From assembly GCA_947629795.1 (NCBI GenBank), contig CANRFC010000032.1, forward strand, positions 1 through 34,538: a stretch of DNA of 34,538 nt, read 5' to 3'. Positions 1 to 9,196 of the stretch are shown here, piece after piece. The stretch's first letter is position 1, and each line of letters begins with the position of its first letter. The position numbers were made by a program, and so were the translations under genes. Source of the DNA: an uncultured Oscillospiraceae bacterium. GTDB taxonomy: Bacteria; Bacillota; Clostridia; Oscillospirales; Oscillospiraceae. A model generated the notes under the pieces. That model did not search any database, was not told the origin of the DNA, and saw only the letters and a list, made by a program, of their open reading frames with translations.

Positions 1-249
1 CTGCTCCCCGGTCAGGCCTACACCCCCAACGGCTCGGAGATGAAGACCCCCTTCAGCGGCGACCGGACCTATCAGCCCGCCCCGTCCCCCACCAGGGTGG
101 GCGGCGTGGAGACCGCCCTGGAGGCCATCTTCCTCACCGATGACAGCGGCGGCGGCTACACCTATTACAAGCTCCGGGACCTGGGCGCCGCCCTGGGCTT
201 CACCGTGGACTGGACGCCGGAGCGGGGGGTCTACATCGAGACGAAATAA
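1..249 (+). CDS. C-terminal fragment of a stalk-domain surface protein
   Basis: The reading frame is open from base 1 to a TAA at 247-249, so only the last 82 codons are present and the start lies outside the window. The visible end contains YYKLRDLGAALGF followed by VDWTPERGVYIET. This is the pattern of the copper-amine-oxidase N-terminal-like 'stalk' domain that ends many secreted or wall-attached Firmicute proteins, where the LRDLGAALGF and W...GVYIET segments recur. The linker before it is rich in Pro, Ser and Gly, typical of an extracellular spacer. The function of the full protein cannot be read from this part. A hairpin terminator follows about 85 bases downstream. Family call is from motif recognition, moderately sure. 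Confidence 0.6.
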   Translation: MLPGQAYTPNGSEMKTPFSGDRTYQPAPSPTRVGGVETALEAIFLTDDSGGGYTYYKLRDLGAALGFTVDWTPERGVYIETK

Positions 250-334
250 GCCCCGGCGAAAGGCGCAGGATCAAGCGGCGGGGGGATCACCGCCAATGCC
301 CCTCAGTCAGCAGCCAGAGAACATTGACGGGAAC

Positions 335-386
335 GAAAAAAGGCAGTACACAGCGAAGCGAAAGCGAGCTGTGTACTGCCTTTTTC
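335..386. terminator. strong intrinsic terminator, bidirectional
   Basis: AAAAAAGGCAGTACACAGC is followed, after a short GAAGCGAAAGCGA loop, by its complement GCTGTGTACTGCC and TTTTT. The stem is at least 13 perfect pairs, with an A-run on one side and a T-run on the other, so it can work on both strands. It probably ends the stalk-protein transcript. Confidence 0.85.
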
Positions 387-815
387 GGTATGATGGGAAA
401 ACAGAAACGCGGATTGGAAGATCCGCTTGAAAGAGCTTTTCGAAAAGGGGAGATCATAGCGCTGATATGCAGCAGAGCACAGGCCGCCTGCCCATTCACA
501 CCGGGGAAGAAAGGCTCCGGATCGTGTCTTTCCGTGTGCTTTTGACTGCGTTGGGACCCATTACATCCTCCCTGTAGTTTGGGGTGCCGGGACATCTCTC
601 TGCCTGCAAGGGTCATTTTGCTGACCGCAGTCCGCATAATGACCGCACAAGATCGTACTTTTGTCAGGCCCTTTTTTGAAATATTGCAAAAGCATCCCCC
701 CACTGCTCAAGCTCTGCGTGTAGGGGGATACGTATGCCTATTGCCGACATCGATCCTTGAATATGGACAGCCGGGGCAATCGGAGGGAGGGCAAAGGGAG
801 CTCTCCGGGGCCGGG
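387..815. other. gene-free stretch, no recognisable feature
   Basis: About 430 bases between the terminator and the end of the AlkZ-related gene. Short open frames exist on both strands, but none has a convincing ribosome site, a recognisable product or a hydrophobic or structured composition. Two of them run through the terminator hairpin. Base composition is less GC-rich than the flanking genes, so this may be decayed sequence. I see no repeat or RNA gene here. Confidence 0.5.
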
Positions 816-1487
816 TCAGCGGATGAGCTTTTCCAGGGCCTCCTCGGGGTCGTGGGGACAGAGCCGGCGCAGGCGCTCCAGCAGGCGGGCCTTGGACTGG
901 GCGGGGGACCGGCCGTAGGCGGCCCGGGTGACCTCCTCCCCCAGCACCGCCTCGGTCACCGCGTACCGAGCGATGCCCCAGCCGTAGGCCCTGCCCTGTT
1001 TGTCCAGGGCGTAGTCAAAGCTGTGGACGGTGACATAGGTGCTCATCTGGAGCCGGGTGATGGCGGCGTCGAAGCCCTTCATGCCCCCCTTGTCAAAACC
1101 CGCCAGGCGCTTCAGGTCCCTGGACAGGGTGGGCCCCTCCCCCAGGAGCACGTCCATGATGCACTTCTCCCGGTAGCCGGCCTTGCCGTCCTCGTACCGG
1201 GCGTCGAAGTCGTAGCCCTCCCGGCGGTAGTTGGCCAGGTCGGGATACCACTCCCGGCTCACCAGCCCCGCCTTGCCCCGGAAGAGCTTGCCGTAGGCCA
1301 CCCGCCCCCGGCGGGCCGCCTCCATGCGCCACTCCCAGGGGCCCTCCACTCCCTCCCGGAACCAATATTCCGGCGGGGTCAGGGCCTCGATGGAGAGCTC
1401 CACGCCGCAGTCAAAGAAGGGCAGCAGGCCGCAGCGGAGGGCGGTCTCCTCCAGCTCCCGGGCGTTGTGGATCGCCGGTCCGGTCAT
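816..1487 (-). CDS. AlkZ-related (winged-helix glycosylase-like) protein
   Basis: 223 residues. The segments EYWFREGVEGPWEWR, GRVAYGKLFRGKAGLVS, WYPDLANYRREGYDFD and the C-terminal KGFDAAITRLQMSTYVTV match, as I recall it, a Firmicute family annotated as AlkZ-related. It is distantly akin to the HTH_42 DNA glycosylases that unhook interstrand cross-links. Tryptophan-, arginine- and lysine-rich patches suit nucleic-acid binding. The QxR-type catalytic motif of true AlkZ/YcaQ is not obvious to me, so enzymatic activity is not claimed. It is the last gene of the recQ-glpK-hydrolase operon, starting 14 bases after the hydrolase stop. A DNA-repair role would fit co-transcription with recQ, but that is inference. 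The ATG at 1487 has only a weak GGGGGCG ribosome site. Confidence 0.6.
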   Translation of the reverse strand: MTGPAIHNARELEETALRCGLLPFFDCGVELSIEALTPPEYWFREGVEGPWEWRMEAARRGRVAYGKLFRGKAGLVSREWYPDLANYRREGYDFDARYEDGKAGYREKCIMDVLLGEGPTLSRDLKRLAGFDKGGMKGFDAAITRLQMSTYVTVHSFDYALDKQGRAYGWGIARYAVTEAVLGEEVTRAAYGRSPAQSKARLLERLRRLCPHDPEEALEKLIR

Positions 1488-1501
1488 GGCCCGCGCCCCC
1501 G

Positions 1502-2428
1502 TCAGGCCGGTCTCCCGGCGGGAAGGTGGGCCTCCAGCCAGGCCAGGACGTGGTTAAAGACCTCATCCTTGTTGGTCTCGTTGAGCATCTCATGGCGGCC
1601 GCCGGGGTAGAGCCTGACCGCCACGTCCTTCATGCCTGCCTCTTTGAACCAGCCGGCCACCTTCTTCACGCCCTTCCCCATGGCCCCCACGGGGTCGGAA
1701 TCCCCGGCGAAGAAGTAGACGGGGGTGTCCTTGTCCATCCTCTGCAGGTTGGCCCGGGCGCCCACGCACTGAAGGCCCTGCATCATGGCGTGGTTCATCC
1801 CCGCCTTGGTGGGGAAATTGCACAGGGGGTCGGCCAGATAGGCGTCCACCACCTTCTCGTCCCGGCAGATCCAGTCGGCGGAGGTACGGGTGGGCTTGAA
1901 ATGGTCGTTGTAGGCCCCGATGGACAGCTTGTAGAAGAGCTTGTTGACCTTGTGGGGGTCGCCTATCCCGGTGAGGAGCTTGCCGGCGGCCACGGTGAGG
2001 GGGCTCTCCTGCCCGGTGCCGGACAGGACGCACCCGGTGAGCTCCCCGGGGTAGTCGATGAGGAAGGTCCGGGCCACAAAGGAGCCCATGGAGTGGCCCA
2101 GGAGGAAGTAAGGCAGGTCTGGCCAGGTCTCCTTGACCTTGAGCTGTAAGGCCCGCACGTCGTGGACCAGGTCCCACCAGTCGGTGAAATAGCCGTACTC
2201 CGAGGGGTCCTTGGCGGTCTTGCCGTGGCCCAGGTGGTCGTTGCCGCACACGGCAAAGCCGTGGCCGGTGAGGAAGCGGGCAAAGGGGTCGTAGCGCAGA
2301 GCATACTCACAGATGCCGTGGACCAGCTGGACCACGGCCCGGGGCTCCCCCTCCGGGAGCCAGAGCACGGCGTGGACCTGATGGACCCCGTCGGAGGAGG
2401 GGTAGGTGAATTCCTGTCTGTCCGTCAT
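1502..2428 (-). CDS. alpha/beta hydrolase, monoacylglycerol lipase / lysophospholipase-like
   Basis: 308 residues of the serine aminopeptidase S33 / Hydrolase_4 fold. The oxyanion segment VQLVHGICEY is at about 33-42, the nucleophile elbow GHSMGS at 111-116 (Ser113), a likely acid in GDSDPVG (Asp245), and the catalytic histidine in GGRHEML (His279). This order and spacing are those of bacterial monoacylglycerol lipases and PldB-type lysophospholipases. There is no signal peptide, so it should be cytosolic. The ATG at 2428 is preceded by AGGAGA at good distance, 20 bases after glpK. Glycerol released from lipid by this enzyme would be the substrate of the adjacent glycerol kinase, a plausible functional pairing but not proof. 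Substrate is unknown; other esters are possible. Confidence 0.85.
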   Translation of the reverse strand: MTDRQEFTYPSSDGVHQVHAVLWLPEGEPRAVVQLVHGICEYALRYDPFARFLTGHGFAVCGNDHLGHGKTAKDPSEYGYFTDWWDLVHDVRALQLKVKETWPDLPYFLLGHSMGSFVARTFLIDYPGELTGCVLSGTGQESPLTVAAGKLLTGIGDPHKVNKLFYKLSIGAYNDHFKPTRTSADWICRDEKVVDAYLADPLCNFPTKAGMNHAMMQGLQCVGARANLQRMDKDTPVYFFAGDSDPVGAMGKGVKKVAGWFKEAGMKDVAVRLYPGGRHEMLNETNKDEVFNHVLAWLEAHLPAGRPA

Positions 2429-2448
2429 AGTGATCGTCTCCTGTTTTC

Positions 2449-3936
2449 TCAGTTTCGGGCCCAGTCCCGGCTGCGGCCCACGGCCTTGTGCCAGCCGGCG
2501 AGGAGCCTTTCCCGCCGGGAGGCGTCCATCTGGGGTCGGAAGATCTGGTCACACTTCCACAGGCCCTTGATCTCCTCCCGGTCCCTCCACACGCCCACCG
2601 CCAGGCCGGCCAGGTAGGCCGCCCCCAGGGCGGTGGTCTCCCGGATGGCGGGGCGGTGGACCGGGCGGTCCATGATGTCGGCCTGGAACTGCATGAGGAA
2701 TTGGTCCCGGCTGGCCCCGCCGTCGGCCTTGAGCTGGGTGAGGGGGACGCCGGTGTCGCTCTCCATGGCGCGGAGCAGGTCGGTGACCTGGTAGGCGATG
2801 GACTCCTGGGCGGCCCGGATGATGTGCTCCCGCTTGGTGCCCCGGGTGACGCCCAGGATGGCCCCCCGGGCGTACATGTCCCACCAGGGGGCCCCCAGGC
2901 CGGTGAAGGCGGGGACCAGGTAGACCCCGCCGCTGTCGGGGACCTTCCGGGCGTAGTATTCCGCGTCCCGGCTCTCGTCAAAAAAGCGCAGCTCGTCCCG
3001 GAGCCACTGGATCACCGCTCCGCCCACAAAGACGCTGCCCTCCAGGGCGTACTCCACCCGGTCTCCCAGGCCCACGGCGATGGTGGTGAGAAGGCCGTTT
3101 TTGCTCTCGCAAGGGGTCTCCCCGGTGTTCATGAGCAGGAAGCAGCCGGTGCCGTAGGTGTTCTTGGCGTCCCCGGGGGCAAAGCAGGTCTGGCCGAAGA
3201 GGGCGGCCTGCTGGTCCCCGGCGATGCCGGCGATGGGGACCTTCACCCCCTGGATCTGGGTGTAGCCGTAGACCTGGCTGGAGGAGCACACGGCGGGGAG
3301 CATCTCGGGGGGGATGTCCAGGGCCTTCAGGAGGGTCTCGTCCCAGCAGAGGTTGTGGATGTCGTAGAGCATGGTGCGGGAGGCGTTGGTGCAGTCGGTG
3401 ATGTGGACGGCGCCGCCGGTGAGCTTCCAGAGCAGCCAGGTGTCCACCGTGCCGAAGAGGAGCTTCCCCGCGCGGGCCCGGTCCCGGGCCCCCTCCACGT
3501 GGTCCAGGATCCACTTGATCTTGGTGGCGGAGAAGTAGGCGTCGGGGATGAGCCCGGTGGTCTTTTTGATGTGCTCTCCCAGGCCATCGGCGACCAGCTT
3601 GTCCACCATGTCCGCCGTGCGGCGGCACTGCCAGACGATGGCGTTGTACACCGGCCGGCCGGTGTCGGCGTCCCAGACCACGGTGGTCTCCCGCTGGTTG
3701 GTGATGCCGATGGCGGCGATGTCCTTGGGGGAGACTCCGGTCTGGGCGATGACCTCCATCATCACGGCGTACTGGCTGGACCAGATCTCCATGGGGTCGT
3801 GCTCCACCCAGCCCTCTTGGGGGTAGAACTGGGTGAATTCCTTCTGGCTCAGGCCCACGATGTTCTGCTCGTTGTCGAAGAGGATGGCCCGGGAGCTGGT
3901 GGTGCCCTGATCCAGGGCCAGGATATACTTTCCCAT
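2449..3936 (-). CDS. glpK: glycerol kinase
   Basis: 495 residues, the normal length of GlpK. It phosphorylates glycerol with ATP to sn-glycerol 3-phosphate, feeding phospholipid synthesis and glycolysis. The N-terminus has the FGGY-kinase phosphate loop [10 protein letters not shown] at about 9-18. [23 protein letters not shown] and AIVWQCRRT are diagnostic for glycerol kinase, as are [28 protein letters not shown] and the second FGGY signature around [19 protein letters not shown]. The ATG at 3936 has an ideal AGGAGG seven bases upstream that overlaps the end of recQ, and the gap to recQ is 11 bases. No glycerol facilitator or GlpD is adjacent, which is unusual; the neighbour downstream is instead a lipase-like hydrolase that could supply glycerol. 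Confidence 0.97.
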   Translation of the reverse strand: MGKYILALDQGTTSSRAILFDNEQNIVGLSQKEFTQFYPQEGWVEHDPMEIWSSQYAVMMEVIAQTGVSPKDIAAIGITNQRETTVVWDADTGRPVYNAIVWQCRRTADMVDKLVADGLGEHIKKTTGLIPDAYFSATKIKWILDHVEGARDRARAGKLLFGTVDTWLLWKLTGGAVHITDCTNASRTMLYDIHNLCWDETLLKALDIPPEMLPAVCSSSQVYGYTQIQGVKVPIAGIAGDQQAALFGQTCFAPGDAKNTYGTGCFLLMNTGETPCESKNGLLTTIAVGLGDRVEYALEGSVFVGGAVIQWLRDELRFFDESRDAEYYARKVPDSGGVYLVPAFTGLGAPWWDMYARGAILGVTRGTKREHIIRAAQESIAYQVTDLLRAMESDTGVPLTQLKADGGASRDQFLMQFQADIMDRPVHRPAIRETTALGAAYLAGLAVGVWRDREEIKGLWKCDQIFRPQMDASRRERLLAGWHKAVGRSRDWARN

Positions 3937-3947
3937 GTGAAAACCTC

Positions 3948-5813
3948 CTATGGAAGGGATCTATCTCCGCGCTCCCCGGCGCGCCAGGCGGCGATCTCGG
4001 CCAGGAAGGGCTTGGCATACTTCCGCGCTTTGGCCTCTCCCACGCCGGAGACCTGCAGGAACTCCTCCGGGGTGGCGGGCCGGCGGGCGGCCATGTCGGT
4101 GAGGGTGGCGTTGGAGAACACCACGTAGGCCGGGACGCTCTCCTTCTGGGCCAGTTGGAAGCGCAGGGCGCGAAGGGCCTGGAAGAGCCCGTCGTCCACC
4201 GGCCCGGGCATGGCTTTGGCCCCCTTCCGCGCCGAGGCCGTCCGCTCCGCCGCCGTGGGCCGGCGCTGACGGAGGGTCACCCGCCGGCCGTGGAAGAGGA
4301 CTTCCGACGCCCGCTCGGTCAGGCGCAGGACGGGGTATTCCTCCCCCTGGAGGGTCAGGAAACCCTCCTCCAGGAGATGGTCGATCTCGGCCCGGAGCTG
4401 GATTCGGTCCACGTCCTGCATGATGCCGTAGGTGGGCAGCTTGTCCAGGCCCAGCCGGAGGATGCGCTGCTCCCGGCTGCCCCGGAGCATCTGCATAACG
4501 GCGGTGATCCCCAGGCCGGAGCGGTACTTCTTCTCCACCCGGGCCACGCCGGAGAGGATCTTCTGGGCCTCCAGGGTGATATCCCGCTCCTCCATCTCCC
4601 CGGCGCAGTTGCCGCACCGGCCGCAGTGGGCGGGGGCCTCCTCGCCGAAGTAGCCCAGCAGGTAGGCGCGCAGGCATTTTGTGGTCTTGCAGTAGCCCAC
4701 CATGCGCTCCAGCCGCTCCAGGTCCTGCTCCCGCACCCGGGCCCGGGCCTCTGGGGTAAGGGCCTGGTTCTCCTCGCCGTTTTCGATGAGGAAGCGGGCG
4801 GTGCGCACGTCATTGGGGGAAAAGAGGAGCACACAGCGGGCCCCGGCGCCGTCCCGGCCGGCCCGGCCGGCCTCCTGGTAGTAGCTCTCGATGTTTTTCG
4901 GCATATTGTAGTGGACCACGAAGCTCACGTTGGACTTGTCGATGCCCATGCCGAAGGCGTTGGTGGCCACCATGACCTGGGCCCGGTCGTAGACGAAGTC
5001 GTCCTGGTTTTTCCGCCGCTCCTCGTCGCTCAGGCCCGCGTGGTAGCGGGTGGCGGCGATCCCTGACCCGATGAGCTGCTCGCACACCATCTCCACTCCC
5101 TTCCGGGTGGCACAGTAGACGATGCCGCTCTGCCCCCTCTGTCGGGCCAGTAAGGCCCGGAGATAGGCGATCTTGCTCTTGGGGCGGGCCACCTCGAAGA
5201 AGAGGTTGGGACGGTCAAAGCCGGTGGTGACGCACAGCGGGGAACGCAGGTCCAGAAGGGTCCCGATGTCCGCCTTCACCTTGTCGGTGGCAGTGGCGGT
5301 GAAGGCCCCCACCACCGGCCGCCGGGGCAGGCCCGCCACGAACCCGGCGATGTCCAGATAGCTGGGGCGGAAGTCCTGCCCCCACTGGGAAACGCAGTGG
5401 GCCTCGTCCACTGCCACCAGGGAGATCTCTGCGCTCCGGGCAAACCGGAGGAAGGCCGGACTGGTCAGCCGCTCGGGGGCCACGTAGATCAGCCGGTAGG
5501 CCCCCGCCGCGGCCCGGCGCAGGGCCTCCTGCTGCTGGGCCGGGGTGAGGGAGGAGTTGAGATAGGCCGCCGGGAGCCCCGCCTGGGTCAGGGCGGCCAC
5601 CTGGTCCTTCATCAGGGAGATGAGGGGGGAGACCACCACCGTCAGCCCCGGCAGCAGCAGGGCCGGGAGCTGGTAGCATATCGACTTCCCCGCTCCCGTG
5701 GGCATGACGCCCAGCACGTCCCGGCCTGAGAGGAGGGCGTCGATGAGCTCCTCCTGGCCCCGGCGGAAGTTTTCGTGTCCGAAATGCCGCTTGAGCAGGC
5801 TCTTTTTGTCCAC
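3948..5813 (-). CDS. recQ: ATP-dependent DNA helicase RecQ
   Basis: A 3'-5' superfamily 2 helicase for recombinational repair and fork processing. With the GTG start at 5813 it has 621 residues. Walker A is PTGAGKS (about 38-44), the DEAH box about 136-139, and TATATDKV and the [10 protein letters not shown] motif VI are present. The RecQ zinc site ([13 protein letters not shown] followed by CGRCGNC) is followed by a winged helix and a C-terminal HRDC domain (about 530-600). A longer frame opens at an ATG at 5891. However, the predicted -10 box (5881-5886) lies downstream of that ATG, so it would not be in the message. The GTG has an AAAGGGGGG ribosome site and begins the conserved [17 protein letters not shown]. 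First gene of the operon with glpK and two others. Confidence 0.96.
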   Translation of the reverse strand: MDKKSLLKRHFGHENFRRGQEELIDALLSGRDVLGVMPTGAGKSICYQLPALLLPGLTVVVSPLISLMKDQVAALTQAGLPAAYLNSSLTPAQQQEALRRAAAGAYRLIYVAPERLTSPAFLRFARSAEISLVAVDEAHCVSQWGQDFRPSYLDIAGFVAGLPRRPVVGAFTATATDKVKADIGTLLDLRSPLCVTTGFDRPNLFFEVARPKSKIAYLRALLARQRGQSGIVYCATRKGVEMVCEQLIGSGIAATRYHAGLSDEERRKNQDDFVYDRAQVMVATNAFGMGIDKSNVSFVVHYNMPKNIESYYQEAGRAGRDGAGARCVLLFSPNDVRTARFLIENGEENQALTPEARARVREQDLERLERMVGYCKTTKCLRAYLLGYFGEEAPAHCGRCGNCAGEMEERDITLEAQKILSGVARVEKKYRSGLGITAVMQMLRGSREQRILRLGLDKLPTYGIMQDVDRIQLRAEIDHLLEEGFLTLQGEEYPVLRLTERASEVLFHGRRVTLRQRRPTAAERTASARKGAKAMPGPVDDGLFQALRALRFQLAQKESVPAYVVFSNATLTDMAARRPATPEEFLQVSGVGEAKARKYAKPFLAEIAAWRAGERGDRSLP

Positions 5814-5880
5814 GCTGCACCCCCCTTTCCGGCGCCCAGGGGCCCGGTCCGGACCCCCGTGGGGCACATTTCTGTCTTCC

Positions 5881-5909
5881 AGTTTAGCCAATCTTTAGTC
5901 TGTTGTCAA
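5881..5909 (-). promoter_or_regulatory. sigma-A-type promoter of the recQ operon
   Basis: Reading the minus strand, TTGACA (5904-5909), a 17-base spacer and TAAACT (5881-5886). The predicted start near 5874 supports the GTG start of recQ. It diverges from the pucR promoter, with the two -35 boxes about 35 bases apart. Confidence 0.7.
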
Positions 5910-5944
5910 CCTTGCGGCTCCAAATGGGGGCGGGGCGATTTTTG

Positions 5945-5974
5945 TTGACGGGTCCGCCCTTTTCATAGTATATT
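5945..5974 (+). promoter_or_regulatory. sigma-A-type promoter of the PucR-family gene
   Basis: TTGACG (5945-5950), an 18-base spacer and TATATT (5969-5974), each five of six to consensus. The predicted start near 5981 precedes the ATG at 6016 by about 35 bases. Confidence 0.65.
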
Positions 5975-6015
5975 GGGGACACAGAGAAATGCGGCTGCAG
6001 AAAGAGGGGTACGTC

Positions 6016-7614
6016 ATGAGCCTTACCGCCGCGGATGTCTTGTCCCTGCCCTCCCTCCGGGGCGCGGAGGTCCTGGCCGGCCGGGGCGGGCTGGGCAGGG
6101 TGGTGGCCTCTGTCTCGGTGCTGGAGTATACCTCCCCCACCGCCCTGCAGCAGGACTTTTTCCGGAGCAACGAGTTCTACGGCAGCGAGCTGGTCATCAC
6201 CGCCTTTGCCGGGATCGCCGGGGATGTGGAGGCCCAATGCGCCAACCTCCGCCGTCTGGCCCAGGCCGGAGAGGTGGGGCTCATCCTCTACTACGTGGGG
6301 GTGCTGATGAAAGAGGTCTCCCCCCAGCTCATCGCCCTGGCGGATGAGCTGGATTTCCCCCTGATCTGCATGCCCCGGGGGCGGCTGGATCTGCAGTACA
6401 GCGAGGTCATCGGGGATGTGATGCGGGCCATCTTCCGGGACCAGGAGGAGAACACCGCCATCAACACCGAGCTGCTCAACCAGATCTCCACCCTGCCTGA
6501 CCACCTGCGGACGGTGGACACCGTGCTGCGGATGCTCTCCGACCGGCTCCACCTCTCCCTTCTCCTTCTGGGGGCCAAAAACACCGTGCTCAGCGCGGCG
6601 TCGTGGCCCCGGACCATTGTGGATGAGCTCACCGCCGCCGTGGGCACCCTCCCCCTCCCCCAGCCGGAGAAGGACCCGGCCTGGGGGGAGATCCGGGACG
6701 CGCTGTGGGTGAGCCGCCTGCCCATCAGCGCCGGAGGCAATTCCCTGGAGCTGCTTCTCTTTTCCGCCGGCGGGAAGGCACCCTCCCCCGCCGCGGCCGC
6801 CCAGGCGGGTGAGATGGTCCAGCTGGCGGTGAATCTCTGGGGCGGCGGGCAGGAGCAGGTGGCGGTCACCGAGCTGGTGCGGGCCATCCTCATGGACGAG
6901 CCCATGAAGATGCGCCGGCTGGCCGAGATCTTCCGCATCGACGTGGCCTCCATCCACACCATGTGGATCATCCACCCCCTGGACAACGGGGGCAGGGACC
7001 GGCTCCACACCGCCATCCAGCCCGTCCGGGACCTGGTGGCGGGATATGCCTCCACCATGCTGTGCGACCTCTATGAGGGGGATCTGTTCCTCTTCATGGA
7101 CAACCCCGCCTCCTTCGCCGAGGGAGAGCGGCTTTGCGAGGCGCTGGAAGAAATGCTGCTTGAGCTGGGGCTGCAGACCGTCATCACCTGCTGCAACGCC
7201 CAGTCCAATACCTCGGAGGTCCGGGCCGCCTTTTTGTCCAATCGGCAAAACTTGGAGCTGGCCCGGCGTCTGTTCCCCCACCGCCGCCGCTACTCTCTGG
7301 ATGAGATCGACTTTGCCGGCTCCTGCGGCGCCGTCCTCTCCGCCGGGGAGACCGCTCTGGCTCAGGCTGCCGCCCCCCTGGAGCCCCTGCGGGAGATCAA
7401 GGACGGCGGCGAGCTCCTGCACACCCTGGTGGTACACCTGCTGGACTGCGGCGGGAGCGTCACCAGGACGGCCAAGGCCCTCTACCTCCACCCCAACACC
7501 ATCAAGTACCGGCTGCGGCGGGTGAGCGACCTGCTGGGCCGGCCCATCGACCGGATGCCCGCCTCCATCAGCCTCTACCGGGCCGTGGCCCTCAAGCGCC
7601 TGCTGGAGGATTGA
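6016..7614 (+). CDS. PucR-family transcriptional regulator
   Basis: 532 residues from the ATG at 6016, which has AAAGAGGGG six bases upstream; an in-frame ATG at 5989 lacks a ribosome site. The N-terminal PucR domain (about 4-125) starts SLTAADVLSLPSLRGAEVLAG. The central region resembles the CdaR GGDEF-like segment. The C-terminus has the PucR helix-turn-helix near 470-525, with SVTRTAKALYLHPNTIKYRLRRVSDLLG. In Bacillus subtilis PucR controls purine and ureide catabolism; family members usually activate neighbouring genes for nitrogen compounds. The gene lies directly upstream of, and in line with, the permease/DUF917/hydantoinase genes and is separated from them by a terminator, so it is most likely their local regulator. 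The inducer is unknown. Confidence 0.9.
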   Translation: MSLTAADVLSLPSLRGAEVLAGRGGLGRVVASVSVLEYTSPTALQQDFFRSNEFYGSELVITAFAGIAGDVEAQCANLRRLAQAGEVGLILYYVGVLMKEVSPQLIALADELDFPLICMPRGRLDLQYSEVIGDVMRAIFRDQEENTAINTELLNQISTLPDHLRTVDTVLRMLSDRLHLSLLLLGAKNTVLSAASWPRTIVDELTAAVGTLPLPQPEKDPAWGEIRDALWVSRLPISAGGNSLELLLFSAGGKAPSPAAAAQAGEMVQLAVNLWGGGQEQVAVTELVRAILMDEPMKMRRLAEIFRIDVASIHTMWIIHPLDNGGRDRLHTAIQPVRDLVAGYASTMLCDLYEGDLFLFMDNPASFAEGERLCEALEEMLLELGLQTVITCCNAQSNTSEVRAAFLSNRQNLELARRLFPHRRRYSLDEIDFAGSCGAVLSAGETALAQAAAPLEPLREIKDGGELLHTLVVHLLDCGGSVTRTAKALYLHPNTIKYRLRRVSDLLGRPIDRMPASISLYRAVALKRLLED

Positions 7615-7625
7615 GGGAAATTTCC

Positions 7626-7670
7626 CGGCGTTCTCATTGTCCGATTGGACAATAAGAACGCCGTTTTTTT
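7626..7670 (+). terminator. intrinsic terminator after the pucR-like gene
   Basis: CGGCGTTCTCATTGTCC, loop GATT, then a complementary arm ending AACGCCG and TTTTTTT. The stem has one mismatch. It separates the regulator from the permease gene, so the permease has its own promoter; a TATACT at 7707-7712 is the best -10 candidate, without a clear -35. That would fit an activator-dependent promoter. Confidence 0.9.
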
Positions 7671-7778
7671 ATTTTTTCCGCCAGTGCAATCTTCCGCAAA
7701 AATGACTATACTACCAGCTATACCGGATGGGCGGTGACGGCCGCTCCATCCGGCATTTCGCAAAAGGGAGGAATCCAC

Positions 7779-9092
7779 ATGAATGAAACATCCACCGGCT
7801 TTGAAGTCAAACAGGAACAGCGCCAAAGCTGGGTCTCCATCGCTCTGGTGTGGGCGGGCGGCATGATCTGCGTGCCCTGCCTGATGGTGGGCGGGGTGCT
7901 GTCGGGCAGCGGGCTGTCCATCCCCCAGATCCTGGCCTCCATCCTCTTGGGCTACGGGCTCATCTGCGCCTACATGATCTGCATCGGCATGGCTGCCTGC
8001 GACACCGGCCTGCCCGTCTCGGTCATGGCGGAGGGGGCTCTGGGCAAGCAGGGCGCCCGGTACATCATCAGCCTGCTGCTGGCCTTTGCCTGCATCGGCT
8101 GGTTCGGCATCCAGTCGGCCACCTGCGGGCAGGCTTTCGCCTCCATGCTGGCGGGGATGATGGGCACCGAGGCCAGCCCCCTCATGGTGGCGCTGAGCTC
8201 CATCGTCTGGGGCATCATCATGCTCATCACCGCCTGCGCCGGGTTCAAGGGGCTGAAGTGGCTCAACTACATCGCCGTGCCCCTGTTGGTCATCGTATGT
8301 CTCTACGGCCTGGTCATGGGCTTTGCCCAGAATGACGGCATGGCCAAGATCTCCGCCTATGACCCGGCCCAGTCCGCCGGGCTGGTCTTCGGCATCTCCA
8401 TGGTGGTGGCCTCCTTCGCCCTGGGCGGGGTCATCTCCGGGGACTACTGCCGCTTCGCCCGGTGCCGGGCGGACGTGGTCAAGTCCTCCCTCGTGGGGGT
8501 CATCCCCGCGGGGCTGTTCATGCTCCTCATGGGCGCTCTGCTCAGCCTGGTCACCGGGCAGTACGACATCTCGGCCATCCTGGCCGGTGTGGGCGTGCCG
8601 GTCATCGGCCTGGTGGCCCTGGTGGGCGCCACCTGGACCACCAACGTCACCAACGCCTACTCCGGCGGTCTGGCCCTGGCGAATCTGCTGGGCATGGACG
8701 AGAGCAAATTCACCGTCACCACCGGCGTGGCCGGGGCGGCGGGCACCCTTCTGGCGGCGGTGGGCCTGCTGGGGAAGTTCTCCGCCTTCCTCAATCTGAT
8801 GTCCGGCCTGATCCCCCCGCTGGCGGGAGTGCTCATCGCCGAGTACTGGCTGGTGTACAGGGGCGACAAGGCGCGCTTCCGGCTGCGCAAGGGCTTTTAC
8901 GCCCCCGGCGTCATCTCCTTCCTGGTGGGGGCCCTGGCGGCCTGCATCACCGGCGGCACCTTCGCCAACTTCCCGGCCCTGGCCGCCGTTCCCTTCCTGA
9001 ACGTGCCCTTCTTCGTGGGGCCCATCAACGGCATCGTCCTGTCCCTGGTCCTCCATGCCCTGCTGTCCAAGGTCATGGGCAGCAAAACGTAA
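7779..9092 (+). CDS. NCS1-family permease (cytosine/purine/hydantoin type)
   Basis: 437 residues, nearly all hydrophobic with about 12 membrane segments, as in CodB and Mhp1. WVSIALVWAGGMICVPCLMVGG near the start and GDYCRFARCRADVV in the middle are family hallmarks; the region around AEYWLVYRG near the C-terminus is also typical. It should be a sodium- or proton-coupled importer of a nucleobase, allantoin- or hydantoin-like ring. The start chosen is the ATG at 7779, preceded by AGGGAGGA; the frame is open 15 codons further upstream without a ribosome site. The next genes downstream encode hydantoin-ring-type enzymes rather than cytosine deaminase. I therefore infer a (thio)hydantoin or related ring as substrate, but cytosine or a purine cannot be excluded. 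Confidence 0.88.
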   Translation: MNETSTGFEVKQEQRQSWVSIALVWAGGMICVPCLMVGGVLSGSGLSIPQILASILLGYGLICAYMICIGMAACDTGLPVSVMAEGALGKQGARYIISLLLAFACIGWFGIQSATCGQAFASMLAGMMGTEASPLMVALSSIVWGIIMLITACAGFKGLKWLNYIAVPLLVIVCLYGLVMGFAQNDGMAKISAYDPAQSAGLVFGISMVVASFALGGVISGDYCRFARCRADVVKSSLVGVIPAGLFMLLMGALLSLVTGQYDISAILAGVGVPVIGLVALVGATWTTNVTNAYSGGLALANLLGMDESKFTVTTGVAGAAGTLLAAVGLLGKFSAFLNLMSGLIPPLAGVLIAEYWLVYRGDKARFRLRKGFYAPGVISFLVGALAACITGGTFANFPALAAVPFLNVPFFVGPINGIVLSLVLHALLSKVMGSKT

Positions 9093-9107
9093 AGTCGTTT
9101 TCCCCAC

Positions 9108-9137
9108 CCGTTGGGGCGGCCGCGGCCGCCCCAACGG
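9108..9137. repeat. perfect GC-rich palindrome between permease and DUF917 genes
   Basis: A 14-base arm beginning CCGTTGGGGCGG and its exact complement, with two bases between. No T-run follows on the plus strand, so it is not a standard terminator. It may stabilise the permease message or set unequal expression of the two genes. A smaller hairpin (GGCGGC-ACG-GCCGCC) follows at 9158-9172. Confidence 0.7.
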
Positions 9138-9196
9138 ATCTTCTCTGTCTGTTCCAAGGCGGCACGGCCGCCATCAAATCAAAAAGGAGTGTTCCT

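Noticed and set aside
287-703. 138-residue minus-strand frame in the gap after the stalk protein
   Set aside because: It runs through the terminator at 335-386, has no ribosome site and no recognisable content.
579-1610. 343-residue plus-strand frame, and similar long plus-strand frames at 2488-4128, 17867-19675 and 19696-21213
   Set aside because: They lie antisense to clear genes (recQ operon, ABC transporters), are rich in Gly, Ala, Leu, His and Val with no motif, and arise from third-position GC bias.
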